Positions 30,190-41,117 of a stretch of DNA of 64,000 bases are shown in pieces. Both the position numbers and the translations under genes were made by a program. Source of the stretch: Phorcus lineatus (taxonomy: Eukaryota > Mollusca > Gastropoda > Trochida > Trochidae); NCBI GenBank assembly GCA_921293015.1, contig OV121084.1, positions 49,201,864 through 49,265,863 on the forward strand, in the 5' to 3' direction. Under the pieces are notes generated by a model that saw nothing but the letters and a program-made list of their open reading frames with translations, had not been told where the DNA came from and searched no databases. Position 1 is the first letter of the stretch; each line of letters starts with the position of its first letter.

Positions 30190-30560
30190 GTGCTTCCAAA
30201 CCAATTGTACATGGAACCTGTCAGTTTTGGTGACCTTGACTTTATTTTTAAGATCATAACGAGACTTTGAATTGTGTTTCAATGTTGTTAGCAAGGCATC
30301 TAATTAACCGTTGGACCTAGTCTTCACATTTGGTTTCAGACTTCAACAGAGGAGTACATAGACACCGATTTATTTGAGTGACCGCAGACACGTAGACAGC
30401 AGTCGATTTGAGTGGTCACTACGAGATTTTGACATATCCTAGATACATTGTTAACGTTGTATGTAATAAATTTACGCATCCAGGGTCTTCAAATGTGGTA
30501 TTAGACATTAGTCGATTTTGGTGACCTGTATCACATTTTCAAGGTCATTTTATTTCGACG
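30190..30560. repeat. Degenerate repeat with nuclear-receptor-like half-sites
   Basis: The segment TTTTGGTGACCT followed by AAGGTCAT-like sequence occurs near 30225 and again near 30515. TCTTCACATTTGG near 30321 recurs as TCTTCAAATGTGG near 30486. TGACCTTGA (30229-30237) and TCAAGGTCA (30539-30547) are exact extended half-sites for ERR/SF1-type receptors in opposite orientation. They most likely come from the repeat itself. Confidence 0.35.
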
Positions 30561-32708
30561 AGGGACATGGTAACGTAATGACAAATAAACTGATAATAAA
30601 CAACAAAACACATATAAAACCACTTTCTTGTTAACAAAGCATAATTGGAATACATGGAGTAGAGATCTGAGTTGTAAGTCCATTTCAATCCTATCAAATG
30701 ACAAAAAAATCCTTCCCCCAAAACTAACAGAAGTTGATAAGTTGACAGCATGCATTTATTTTCATGGAGGTTATTTCTATGATACTCACTTCAAAGACTT
30801 AAAGACGTATTAAACAGGGGCTTCCCTCCGCAGTTAGTAGTGACGTTTGTTTCACAGGAACCTAAATAAATCTTATAATTTGCAAGAAATAGTGACTGTA
30901 CATCCGGTTTTCACTCTCATTAGTTGAAAAGAAAGGTACAATATCGAAGAGGAGAACTCTTGTGGTCTTACTTAGACAAAGACTAATTACACCACTCTAT
31001 TGAACATTCTTGTATGTGTGGCTTTGGTATTAATACAAATTAAGTCGTTTTAACTCATACACAATATTAATGCTACAAGATGTACCATAAATATATTTTA
31101 AATATGGGACATACAAATGTTAGGGACTATAACACACTTGTTGACGCCAGGTCAAAATGCAGATTAACATTTGATTAAACCTACCTACACTCGTTGCTAA
31201 TATTTAGGAAATTTTATCAATCGTCTTGCCTGAATATATATTTCCCATTAGCCATTCAGATAGCTCCCTAGCACTGTCGCACGGCTAAAAACAAGGTGAG
31301 TTAAGGTAGGTCATTGGTTAACAACTTATCAGCGAGGCACCTGATTGGCGTAACAACCATGCGAGATAGTTAGATTCTGTATTATCTAGAATCGGTCTGT
31401 ATGTTTTTTCAGAGACTCAAATAATAGAATGCATCAGTAACTACTCGCAAAATATATGTTTCTTTGCATATTCATCACAAACGTGTCCTATACATAACCA
31501 AAGCTGACATCAGTGAACTAAGGTCCTTATGGACTATCTTCTTAAACAAAAAATTTTCATGAAATTGTTATTATTTCAACTACATTTTAAACCGCAAAAG
31601 CAAACCAAATTAACCATGAGATAATTTGATAAAATACAATGCCCTTATAAAAGAGTTCTTAAAGTGAGAAACACGGTTTTATTTCAACTTTTTGTCATGT
31701 TTTTATCAAAAGAACTACTTGATTACTGACAAAGAAAAAGCATTTGAAAACATTAAACGTTAGTGCTCATTGTATTTTCAAATAACCTTTTGGAAGTTTG
31801 CAGACATATTTATCTATAACATGAACATTTCTTAGCAAAATCCAATTGTTACAGCAAAATGTCACCATAAAAAACTAGACCGCTTTCTTTAAAGTTTTCA
31901 GTCAATACATATATAAGATATATATAAGTTTGATCGAACTAAAACCTTTTATCTATACATGCAATTATAAATCACCTAGTAGACCATACTGTTATTGAAC
32001 TGCAGTGGGCGAAGTGACTTCAATTGCAGATAAGCATAAATGAATTAAAATATACGAAAAGCAATGATTACACCGAAAACAAACCAAAGATGCTCTCCTT
32101 CTCATTCAAGCCTACCAGACAAAAATACCTTACTGCACAAAATAACGTTGAAAAATCAACATTAAACGTCGAAAAGGCAAAATAAATAGATTCCCTCGTC
32201 CCCGAAATAAAAGCTGAACTGTTTTATTAGTACATACTTAACTAATTCACATAACAAATGCCCTTCTATGATATGATACACATAGTATACAATTTGCAAA
32301 GATGATTTTGAAAGTGAACGAAAAACAATCACTTATATACCATTTGTTTCATACGCGTATGAATGAGGATATTCATTTATCCATCAGAATCATTTCATCA
32401 TTTAAAAAATCAATTGAATAACAAATGAAATAATAAATGCTATCTTCAGATCAATAAAATGTTATTGGTAAAGAATAATGATGTACAAATTTTGATCACA
32501 TTCTTCAAAGTATACTGAAAACCTTTGTCAAAGACGGTGTAAGGTGAATGTACAACTCAAGACAGATTCTTGAAGAAAAATGCACCCTTTACAGCATACA
32601 AAAGTATTCCTCCGTGTTCCTTATATATCTAAGTGTTTAAATGTCTTATTTTTGCAATATATATCTTTTTCATACTCGTTTAAACTGTAATGATGCTTTA
32701 GAGGTTAG

Positions 32709-33620
32709 AGGGTGGAATAGAGCAGTGGTTGGCGCGTTCGGCTTCGGATCAAGAGGACAAGGAGAATACTAAACGAATGGTAATGTGATAACATTTTTGT
32801 GCAACGAGTGAATGGAATTAGTTATCAGACGAACGAAAGTGAGTCTGATACCTAATTCCATTCACTGGTTGCATGAAAATGTTATCACATTACCATGAGT
32901 TTAGTATTTCATCTATTACTCATCCCCACGTATTCGTATGTTTGATAAATTAATCGTTTAAACAACAGTCAGCTGATCGCAGAACCGGCGTAAGAATATC
33001 AATCAGTCAAACAAAACACAGAACAAAATGTCATGTTTAGATTGTCTGCTTGTTGAGGGGGAAGCGACAGGTTGGATGGAACAGATGATGGAAGGGCCAG
33101 GCTGTATGGCGTGGAACGGCCGGCAGAGGGGGGACATAACACAACTTACGACGACACAGAAGTTGGGCGAGTGATCAAAAGACTGTGTGAATAGTTCAGA
33201 AATATGAAATTGATTATTGACACTTTGGATATTCTATATTTTTGGATATTCATGTCTCGTTGAGAATGCAAAATCTGAAAGTCGCCATTTTCTAACTTAC
33301 TTGGAACCAACTCATTGTTATCTAATGAGTGATCTCACCACGGTTGAGTAATAACATGGTTTAAATCCCGCCAGGGGCTCGGTAACTTTGTCTGCAATAC
33401 AGAATCGGTTTACAAGCAGTTAGGTGTGGGTGCAATGCTACACTGAATTTCAGCGCTGTAAGACATGGTTTGCTATTTCCCGTCAATGCTCGCAGGTTTC
33501 ACCGCAATGCATAGCCATAATGGTGTTGATGGCTTTCTCCCTGTATTAATAGTAGCAGCCGTGATATGAGTGAAATGGTTTTGAAAACAGCGTTAAAACC
33601 CAAATTACCTCACCCACCTT
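32709..33620 (+). mobile_element. tRNA-derived SINE interrupted by other DNA
   Basis: The head (32709-32756) has GAGCAGTGGTTGGCGCG and GGCTTCGGATC, the same tRNA-Arg-like family as the SINE at 23229. The B-box (GTTTAAATCCCGCC) appears only at about 33360, followed by a tail region ending ATGAGTGAAATGG and AGCGTTAAAACCC. About 600 bp containing a 144-bp palindrome (32765-32908) separates the two parts. Flanks are AGAGGTTAG (32700-32708) and AGAGGCTAA (33622-33630). U1 has one uninterrupted AGAGGTTAG near 8352, giving an empty site. So a SINE entered U2 and was itself invaded, or moved as a chimera. Confidence 0.65.
32765..32908. mobile_element. 144-bp palindromic MITE-like element
   Basis: Two arms of about 66 bp are inverse copies with a few mismatches. 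The outer end AATACTAAAC pairs with GTTTAGTATT, and the inner end AATTAGTTATCAGAC pairs with GTCTGATACCTAATT, around a loop near 32831-32842. It lies at the left edge of the DNA that splits the SINE. It has no coding capacity. Confidence 0.7.
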
Positions 33621-34431
33621 AAGAGGCTAATATCTTGCTTGTTCCTTGTATTATTCTCGTATCTCAATTTTCACATTTACGTTAATAAAATGGAGGGGAA
33701 TTTTCTTCTGGCAGTCAAACAGTGATCGATAACAGATTGACTTACAGAGGCCTAAAAAGGTCAAGGGATGCCAATTACTATCAATAAGTATGGGGAAAGT
33801 CACAGAAGAACACTATGACATAAACATTCCCCTTTGAAGTGAAAGGAAAGCCCAGTTTTGGAAGTTTACTGTATTGTTTAAAGAAATCCTCACGGTCCTT
33901 AATCGGCAACACTTTAGTGAGGTTGAAGTTATTACGTTAAACATAATTGTGTAATATCTGAAACATTATTCATTTCTTAAATTCGGATACAATTTTTAAA
34001 ATAAAATTATGCGCTAATAAGGATTATCTTTTTTATTGTTGATTATTCATTTACGTGGCATGCGAATGATGACACTCAAAGAACTAAGAAATTGATTTGT
34101 TTTGAATAAAGATACGCGACTGACATGCAATTTGCAATCTGAAATATTCACATGCGATTGCCATGCTTAAAGAAACATTAATTTGTCATCAAATAATCAA
34201 TTTTTCCTTGATGTTAAATAGATTAACCAGAACACAAAACTGTTGCATGTTCCGCAAAATTGGAAAATTATTTCACTATAAATAAATTAAACTGATGAAC
34301 GAATAACTAAAATGTGTTAATTTGAGTGTTTTATTGATAATTGATAATTATGCAAACCTAATCGCCGTGGGGAATCCCTTGAAAGTGTAATGTCTTCAAC
34401 AGAACATTCCTTTACAATTAAGTGTCTTATA

Positions 34432-34572
34432 CGTCGTTATTTATACAAATCGCAATTGTGCTTTTTTTGGTCTTGACACGAATAGCTGACTTGTCCAACC
34501 CATGCATGCGTCGTTATTAACAAATCGCAAATATGCTTCTTCGACCTTGACAAGAACAGCTGACTTGTAGTA
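34432..34572. repeat. 77-bp two-copy tandem duplication in U2
   Basis: CGTCGTTATT...CAAATCGCAA...CTTGACA...AGCTGACTTGT starts at 34432 and again at 34509. U1 has the equivalent as one short unit (9470-9500), so the duplication is specific to U2. Confidence 0.7.
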
Positions 34573-34690
34573 GCCCTGTATGATAATGTCCAGTCCTGAG
34601 AAGGTAATGCGTATTCAATACATCTAGGTTGAAAGGAGAACCGAGAGCTGTAATTTGGCATGGGCATGACATAGCTTGAGAACTATATAG

Positions 34691-36060
34691 TGTAACGCAG
34701 TAAACGTCACAATTATGATTTGGTTCCTTGACCGTTACATCAAATCACAGCCTTTGTCCCGTTCTGGATCAAAATATTTGTGCACACAAGGAAATTGTTC
34801 ATCACTTAGGTTCAACCCTTAATCTTACACAACACAGACGTTGGTTTCCGACACTGCCAACTTTCATTGCAACACCAATGAGTAAGCGTCAACGCTCTAT
34901 ATAAATATTGATCGGTCAAGGATATGTAACGATGGTTTTTGGTACCGATTTCATAAAATTTAGAAAACGAAAAGAACACTGAGTGACCCTAAAATTAGTT
35001 ACTTAAAAAAGCAATCTCTTATCTTTTGACCGTTTGATATTATGGTGGAGATTACCAACATACGCAGACAAACGTTGATTTTCATCACTATTCATTGACA
35101 CTGTGTACCATGACGTCTCTTGTGAATTGACGTTTGGCAAAATTCAAGGCAGCATAGATATTTTATATGGTTATTTTCCAAAATGGATTGGAACATGGCG
35201 TTATAACGCAAAGTCTTTCTAACTGGACACCTATTGTTTGTTTGTTTGCCTGGAATTTTTTTGAAATGTGATGTTCCCTAGGCGGTTCAGTTTATCTCAA
35301 CCAATGTTCTTTTGTGAGAGGTAGTCCCTTGAGTTAAGTCTTTAATGAGACAAGATATGCGTCAACGGCATATGGTTTCACAACACGTTTCTATGACTAT
35401 TCTGAATGTTCATTATGGTTAATAATGATCTCATAACCAAATAATAATTAGTTCTTGTTTCACGAGTTAAATACTGGCATTGTTTGGTTGATAAAGAAAC
35501 ACGATGAAGTTCTAGTGATAAACGCGAAAACCTAAAACACTAAAACTTCAAATTTGAAATCAGTCACCTTTTCACTTGGATCTCTCCCTAAGGAAGTCAA
35601 TCGCGTCATTTCGTCTCAACTTTACATGGATTCATATACGGGAGTTTTCAACATGAATTTCCTCCTTATGTCTATCAAATCAAAATATCAGCTCACACTG
35701 TGCAAGAGTCAACTTATATCTTTTATCACACACATACAGTTACCGCCTACACCCAGCAAAGTGATATATTCCTTTAAAATGGACACGAATAGTCCGTATA
35801 TACGCCTTTCATTGCTCATATAAAGAACAGAGGGATGAAACATTAAAAAAAACAGATTGTTTGATTTTCCGACTGATCATGTCCATGAACTTTGCGGTCA
35901 TTGACGTTAACGACGCTACGTTTCTTCCTGCTCGTAAATTGAAACATTATAAAAAACCAAATTGGCAGTTTGTTTTATGTTGAACCCTCGGATTGTTTTA
36001 ATTTGATTGATTAGAACATCTTGCTGCTCCCGAAAGTGACTTTAAAGATATAGAGAGGAT
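34691..36060. other. Gene-free spacer after U2
   Basis: No recognisable gene. One 89-codon ORF (35554-35823) has no known motif and no second copy. AT-rich and otherwise featureless. Confidence 0.4.
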
Positions 36061-36209
36061 ATTTGACATTTCTCGTCGGATACCATGGATATCTCATCGA
36101 GTGAAGTAGAAATTTATATTTTCACGTGTGGCGCAGCCACGAGTGTAAATATATGATTTTCTACTTCACGAGATGAGATATTCATGGTATTAGACGAGAA
36201 ATGTCAAAT
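36061..36209. mobile_element. 149-bp palindromic element
   Basis: The outer ends ATTTGACATTTCTCGTC and GACGAGAAATGTCAAAT are perfect inverse copies. The inner ends TTTTCACGTGTGGC and GCCACGAGTGTAAA pair around the loop GCA, with mismatches in between. The next 200 bp also carry a small dyad (TTTCACTCAGTGAAA near 36386), so the full element may be longer. No target duplication was found. It is probably a hairpin MITE. Confidence 0.65.
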
Positions 36210-36299
36210 GTTCTATTTATAATGTTTCCCAAAACCCCGTAAATGACCCTAACTATTTGAATGGAGAAGCTAAAACGCTTCGCTAGGGCGGCGGTTGCA

Positions 36300-36356
36300 T
36301 GACGTCATTCAATTGTTTCATGACGTCACAGACGACGTCGTATGATTGTTGCATCA
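36300..36356. promoter_or_regulatory. Double CRE plus TTGCATCA cluster
   Basis: TGACGTCA occurs at 36300-36307 and again at 36321-36328, a 21-bp spacing. ACGACGTCGT (36332-36341) is a third palindrome with a CRE-like core, and TTGCATCA lies at 36349-36356. This is the same combination of site types as block A but in unrelated flanking sequence. It sits about 90 bp right of the palindromic element and may belong to it. Confidence 0.45.
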
Positions 36357-37759
36357 TTTCACGGAGTAGAATACCATTTTTATTTCACTCAGTGAAAATA
36401 CGGGTTTTATTTTCACCGGTAAATGGCATATTTCATGATTCGAAATATAATAAAAGATATTCCACATGTACATAAATGTCAAACTTATGGAGATGGTATT
36501 AGCTAGTTTTATTAGAAACCTGATCAAAAATGACCGACGTGATAACCAGATATTCTTCAACTTGCTTTCAACCGTTCAGTTGCATTTATGAATACTTATA
36601 CTCCGAATAGTCTTCAAAAGTAAGCAATTTTCGTTATATTATAAAATCATACACTGATCATGAGGTCAGTATCTGTTTTTATAGAAACGAGATTGTCGGA
36701 AAAATAAGCTTGCATAATAAAACTTTTAGTATCATCATTATCATACAATTACAGAACACGTACAATTAGCTTTGAACAAGTCAACACTTAGAATTCGATG
36801 TATATTATTCGACCAATAACAACAAAAAACAGATACTGAAACAGAAACAGTTAATGAACAGCAACAGCAGAGTATGATTTTTCAAATAACGCGAAGTTTT
36901 GCAAACCTCCTATACTTAAGTTTAATGTAAACTTTAAACAGGTGTATCAAGTCGCTGAATAGAGAAACGATAAAACATTCTAAAGATAAAGTGATAGAAA
37001 GCTCAAGGCGATTCTAAGGATGTTGTGACACTTATATGAAGTACTTACAAATTATCGAATTCGAATGTTACAAAAGATGCAAATGCATGTTATTTCATAA
37101 CTATTTAATTTGTTTAAACTACCTTTTTTAACTTCCCTCTATAATCTTTTGTTTTGACGTAAATTGACTACATTATTTCAATCCATATTTTCCATTTCTC
37201 TGTCTAAAACATAAAAATTGGCGTTTGCATTATTTGACATTGAACTGACATTACAGTCAAATAGTCAAGTATTCCGACCCAAGCATTAACTGCCAGCTGC
37301 CTAAAAGCCCGAGGAGAATATATACTGATTAAGCCTGAATGTAAACTTATTGAACTGGAAGTGGTATCTAATTACAGCCACCTGTTTAGACTAAATGATC
37401 TTCAAAGGAAATGATTCTATTTCCTCTAGACTACAAGTTCCTCTAAGGATACAAGAAAGCTTGTATACGAAGATTCAAATTGTTTGTGTCTACTATCACA
37501 TTTTACATTCCGCTATTGGTGCATTTAGTCTTCTTGACTCAGAGTTTTCCATGTATATGTGAAGAATTCTCAACACTATCCTGAATTGCTTTGTTGTGTT
37601 GATGTAGCGTATGGATTGTATCCATATCTACCATTTGATTAACATGGCCTAAAGTTAACTTACAGCCACGAGTAAAACATCGATGTATTATACCCTGGAT
37701 ACAGTACAGCACTGTTGTAATAAACTTCAGAACATCCCGTGACCAATTTAAATGTCTAA

Positions 37760-38440
37760 TTTTCTAAACAAAGGATATGCATATGCCATGGCAACAAAAC
37801 TATGAACAAGCACAATGAGCAGAGAAGAACACGTTTACCACGTGTTTTTTTTATCAGCAACCATGTTCCGACTACCAAACGATCTAGCACTGGACTTAAT
37901 AAACTAAAAAACTATAGGCAATATAAGGAACTATATGATCCCGAACCTTATCTATTACAGCCCCTGCCCAGAGGTCACAGAAGCGCTCTAGCTAAATTTA
38001 GGTGTGAAGTGGCACCGCTACGGGTTGAGACGGGTAGATACCAAAATGTGCCATTTTCTGAAAGATATTGTATTAACTGTTTAAATATTGTTGAGGATGA
38101 AATGCATGTCTTGATTTTCTGCCCTGTTTATAATGACATAAGAAATGAATTGTATGAGGTATGTACGAGGAAACTTGCTCAATTTTATAATTTAACACCC
38201 ACAGAGAAGTTTTACGCTATTTTAAGTAATCCAAACATTACCTTTGACAGTGCCAGGACCTGCCATAAGATTTTAACTTTAAGAAGAGATATCTTATATA
38301 CTTTAAACGGATGCTGTTTATAGGTTTTACTGTCATTTTATTTCCTTGTTTTATTTTAATTGAAATATCGTCTCTCATAAATCTCTGAGCGATTGGATGT
38401 ATTACACATGTGAGACGTAAATAAAATATTCTGTCAGTCT
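37760..38440 (+). mobile_element. 5'-truncated non-LTR retrotransposon (LINE) 3' end
   Basis: The fragment holds the last part of the reverse transcriptase ORF, a short 3' UTR, and an end rich in AATAAAATATTCTGTCAGTC. The UTR can fold a stem from CGTCTCTCAT (38369-38378) and ATGTGAGACG (38408-38417), with 9 of 10 positions pairing. The frame is closed by a stop near 37758, and all endonuclease and catalytic RT domains are missing, as expected from 5' truncation during target-primed reverse transcription. No clear target duplication was found. Confidence 0.75.
37802..38323 (+). pseudogene. C-terminal remnant of LINE reverse transcriptase ORF
   Basis: A 173-codon open frame. From about residue 35 it resembles the region after the reverse transcriptase domain of animal non-LTR elements: a Tyr-rich stretch, then RSALAKFRCEVAPLRVETGR (residues 60-79), then a CCHC motif C90-x2-C93-x8-H102-x4-C107. 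Such CCHC knuckles bind nucleic acid during target-primed integration. The first 30 residues look unrelated and may be genomic sequence joined at the truncation point. The catalytic YADD region is absent, so the product cannot work alone. The frame is intact over the conserved part, so the insertion may be fairly young. Family assignment below non-LTR level is not possible here. Confidence 0.75.
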
Positions 38441-39504
38441 GTCTACTGTCTAACCAAACATTTTACTATGTCAAGAATGTTTGCCTTACTTCATGAAATT
38501 GGGACCTATTGTTCAGTGTAGTGGATTGGAGACTGTAAACATATCCAATGAAAACTAGGCCAGTGTTACTGTCAATGGGGGAAACGTAAGCGGGTGGATG
38601 ATAAATATGTGCTTGACATATGTAGGTCAACATTTACGGGTCAACAAGATAGATGCCTAACATAAAAAATAGATACTGGTATTCATTCCAACAAAAGTAT
38701 ATCAGGTTTGATTTGACAAAGTAACATGTAATGTTTAACAATCTATTGTTCTTATATTTTTACTCTATGTGATTAACAAGAGTTGTTTATCATTTCCTAA
38801 AGCTATTGCAAACATCGTTGGCTTTGGGATTTATGAATCTCTTGGTAATGCCTTTAACTTATTGACTTTTGACTTTCTAAATATGCTGTAGCCAATGTTG
38901 ACTTAACAATTGAAAATCTACATTTAAAGTTCTTGAAACTGACACAAAACAAGCTTATAAGGTAACTAACAACTGGCAGTAGGCTTCTTTGAAACGGAAG
39001 AAACAGTGATTTTGAATTTCATTCACTTCTCGCGCAAGTGACAGTGAATATTTAGAAAACCGGTAGTCAAGCTGATGGCTTCCACTTATCAAGATATCAA
39101 GATAAAGTATTTCTGGCTCTCTGTACAGTTAAGTTTTCAGATAGTCTTCATAATCACCCCTGAGACTCTCATCTAGAAAATCTGCCATAAAATTACTTAT
39201 CCTTGATTTGTTTTAGCTTTGAAGATAGAACCTTCAAGCATCACGCTTTACTCTTGTCGAGGAAAGGGACTTGCACTCCCATCTTTTGGCTGGCACTTGT
39301 TGACGTTTTGTTGGGTAACTTTCATAACAGGACTATGTTGCAAGGGCGGGTAATATCTGTACAGATGTTCAGCTTTTTACACAAAAGTTCAAGGAGAGAT
39401 TGTGAAGAGCATTGGGACATTAAGCCCAAGGATGATAGGTACCAAGGTTTTGAAGGAGGTCTGCGGATACAATTAGCAGAACTGCTAATGTAGTAGGATC
39501 TTGA
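38441..39504. other. Spacer with one unrecognised ORF
   Basis: Contains a 96-codon plus-strand frame (39203-39493) ending just before the (GA)n tract. Its end reads DDRYQGFEGGLRIQLAELLM, which is less biased by AT-richness than other ORFs here. I do not recognise it; it might be a transposon fragment. The rest shows nothing. Confidence 0.15.
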
Positions 39505-39537
39505 AAGAGAGAGAGAGAGAGAGGGAGGGAGGGAGAG

Positions 39538-39620
<83 letters not shown>
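39505..39620. repeat. (GA)n microsatellite with GGGA interruption
   Basis: A GA tract broken once by GGGAGGGAGGGAGAGATT (39522-39540). The ORFs overlapping it are artefacts. Confidence 0.97.
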
Positions 39621-39622
<2 letters not shown>

Positions 39623-40647
39623 AACATGCATCACGCTGTCCTAATCTGATCATTCCAATTTATGCCATTCAATACCTTTTCTATACTCTTTGATAAATGA
39701 TGAGGCTGATTTGAAATACGCAAGAAAAACAAGAATAAAACAATAGTCATGTCCTCAACACTGAGACCTCTAAGAGCCAAACCTGATTGCTGGCCAACCA
39801 AAAGATATTTTCCCCAAAGAAGAGTATAAAAATTATACTTTCTCAATCCAATAAACTCAAATTTGCAACACCGACAAGGTTTCTGAATTGATGATTGAGA
39901 AATTCCATACTAATTGTCCAGAGGAGCAAAGCAGCGAGATGACAGACCGAATTTACACAGAGACTTTGGAATTAGATCAAGATACACAAACACTATTGTG
40001 TGTCTATCGCTGTCCTGGCGTTTCGATCCCTCGAAACCTCCAAACCTTCAATTCCTTTTTTTTTTTTTAAAGACCATTGCTCACTTTATCGAGTTAAAAA
40101 CAAGGGAGAACTAAGAAAGTTTTTAATTGTCTATAGATGGTCGTGAATAAATACTCACTATTTATAGTGAAAAAACTGTTTGTCATTATACAATGATGAT
40201 GTGTGACTGAATGATATATTGTTATTGGCCAGTGACTGGAAATAAATTACCACGTTAATGACTCCTCTTCGGCGATAAAGCTGCTATATCTCAGATAAAG
40301 AAGGTCCTCATATAGGACAGCTATTTGGAACCCGTTAATGTCTGGAAACAGAGCAGTCCGGAGGTTAATAATGTCTGTAGACGGTTCCAGGAAATGGATG
40401 CTGAACAGAGGAAAAGAATAAATAACCGCTACCTAAAGAAATAATGGCCTCTTCACATGCGACACTCTGGTGAGTAGCATTTGGTCGTCATGTAGGTCAG
40501 TTCGAATGTTTGTATCTATTAGTACAATCAAAGACCCTAATAGGTACAACATGAAGTGAAGATTTAACAATAACTTTATCATTTTGTTAACATTAACCTT
40601 TTTTTATCACTGGATTTTTTTCATTGTTTTCAAGTACATTTAGCATA
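39621..40647. other. Gene-free spacer
   Basis: Only short ORFs without motifs. No repeat or RNA gene seen. Confidence 0.4.
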
Positions 40648-41117
40648 TTAAAGAGCCACTCCGTGGAGTCATATATGCCAAACTTAATCAATGGTGTCAT
40701 TTGATCGCGAAGTATCGACTGTTACCGAAAAGAAACATTTTAAAGCTTATTGGGTTTTTTTTACAGTGACAATATGAAGATCAACGTCGCAATAATGATC
40801 GAAAACCGGACGGTTGCGCAAGTCAAATAGTCAAACGTTATTTTGAAGACTTTTCTAAAACAGGCAGGAGAGTAGTTAAGAGTTGATAGCGTTTGTTAGG
40901 TTATATAACTAGTGTCCATGTATATTTGACGTGATATTTACACCTCTGTGCATTTATCAGGCTTTTTTTAGATTTTCATGGAAAACCAGTATTTGTCATA
41001 TATATGTCTTTTTGACATGAAAAGTTCAGATGCTTTAATTTGATATCACCACATACGACATTTAGGTTCGTGTCAAAGGTAAATAACATGTTATGAAATC
41101 AAGGAGTGGCTCTTTAA
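40648..41117 (+). mobile_element. TTAA-flanked MITE, copy 2
   Basis: The ends TTAAAGAGCCACTCC (40648-40662) and GGAGTGGCTCTTTAA (41103-41117) are a perfect 15-bp inverted repeat whose outer four bases are TTAA. The interior GATCGAAAACCGGAC (near 40799) and the following AGTCAAACGT-like part are shared with 14700-14750, so both belong to one family. There is no transposase. TTAA target use points to the piggyBac or Kolobok groups. Confidence 0.75.

Larger units (their letters stand above)
25890..31110. other. U2 segment with no counterpart in U1
   Basis: U1 has only about 660 bp (5840-6500) between the flanking homologous parts, whereas U2 has about 5.2 kb. Contents: a degenerate tandem array (25975-26640), an exon-like minus ORF (26849-27085), a motif cluster (29975-30150) and a second degenerate repeat (30190-30560). 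The rest (27090-29970) is AT-rich with no feature I can name. Insertion in U2 or deletion in U1 cannot be told apart here. Confidence 0.4.
16620..34690. repeat. Tandem segmental copy U2
   Basis: This is the most complete copy. Its left part (16670-16790) matches the start of U3 (46110-46235) around the shared TTTTGATAGATTGTC-like core. About 17700-17900 matches 47370-47560, where both contain AGAGCGGAACTATA. From about 18005 it matches U1 position 1 onward. U2 is longer than U1 because of the 18369-20411 element, two SINEs, the 25890-31110 extra segment and a 77-bp duplication at 34432. No gene is supported inside it. Stretches not listed separately are AT-rich and without features. Confidence 0.72.

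Noticed and set aside
39203..39493. 96-codon ORF before the (GA)n tract as a host exon
   Set aside because: Its end looks protein-like, but there is no recognised domain, no splice support and no second copy; left as an unrecognised ORF.
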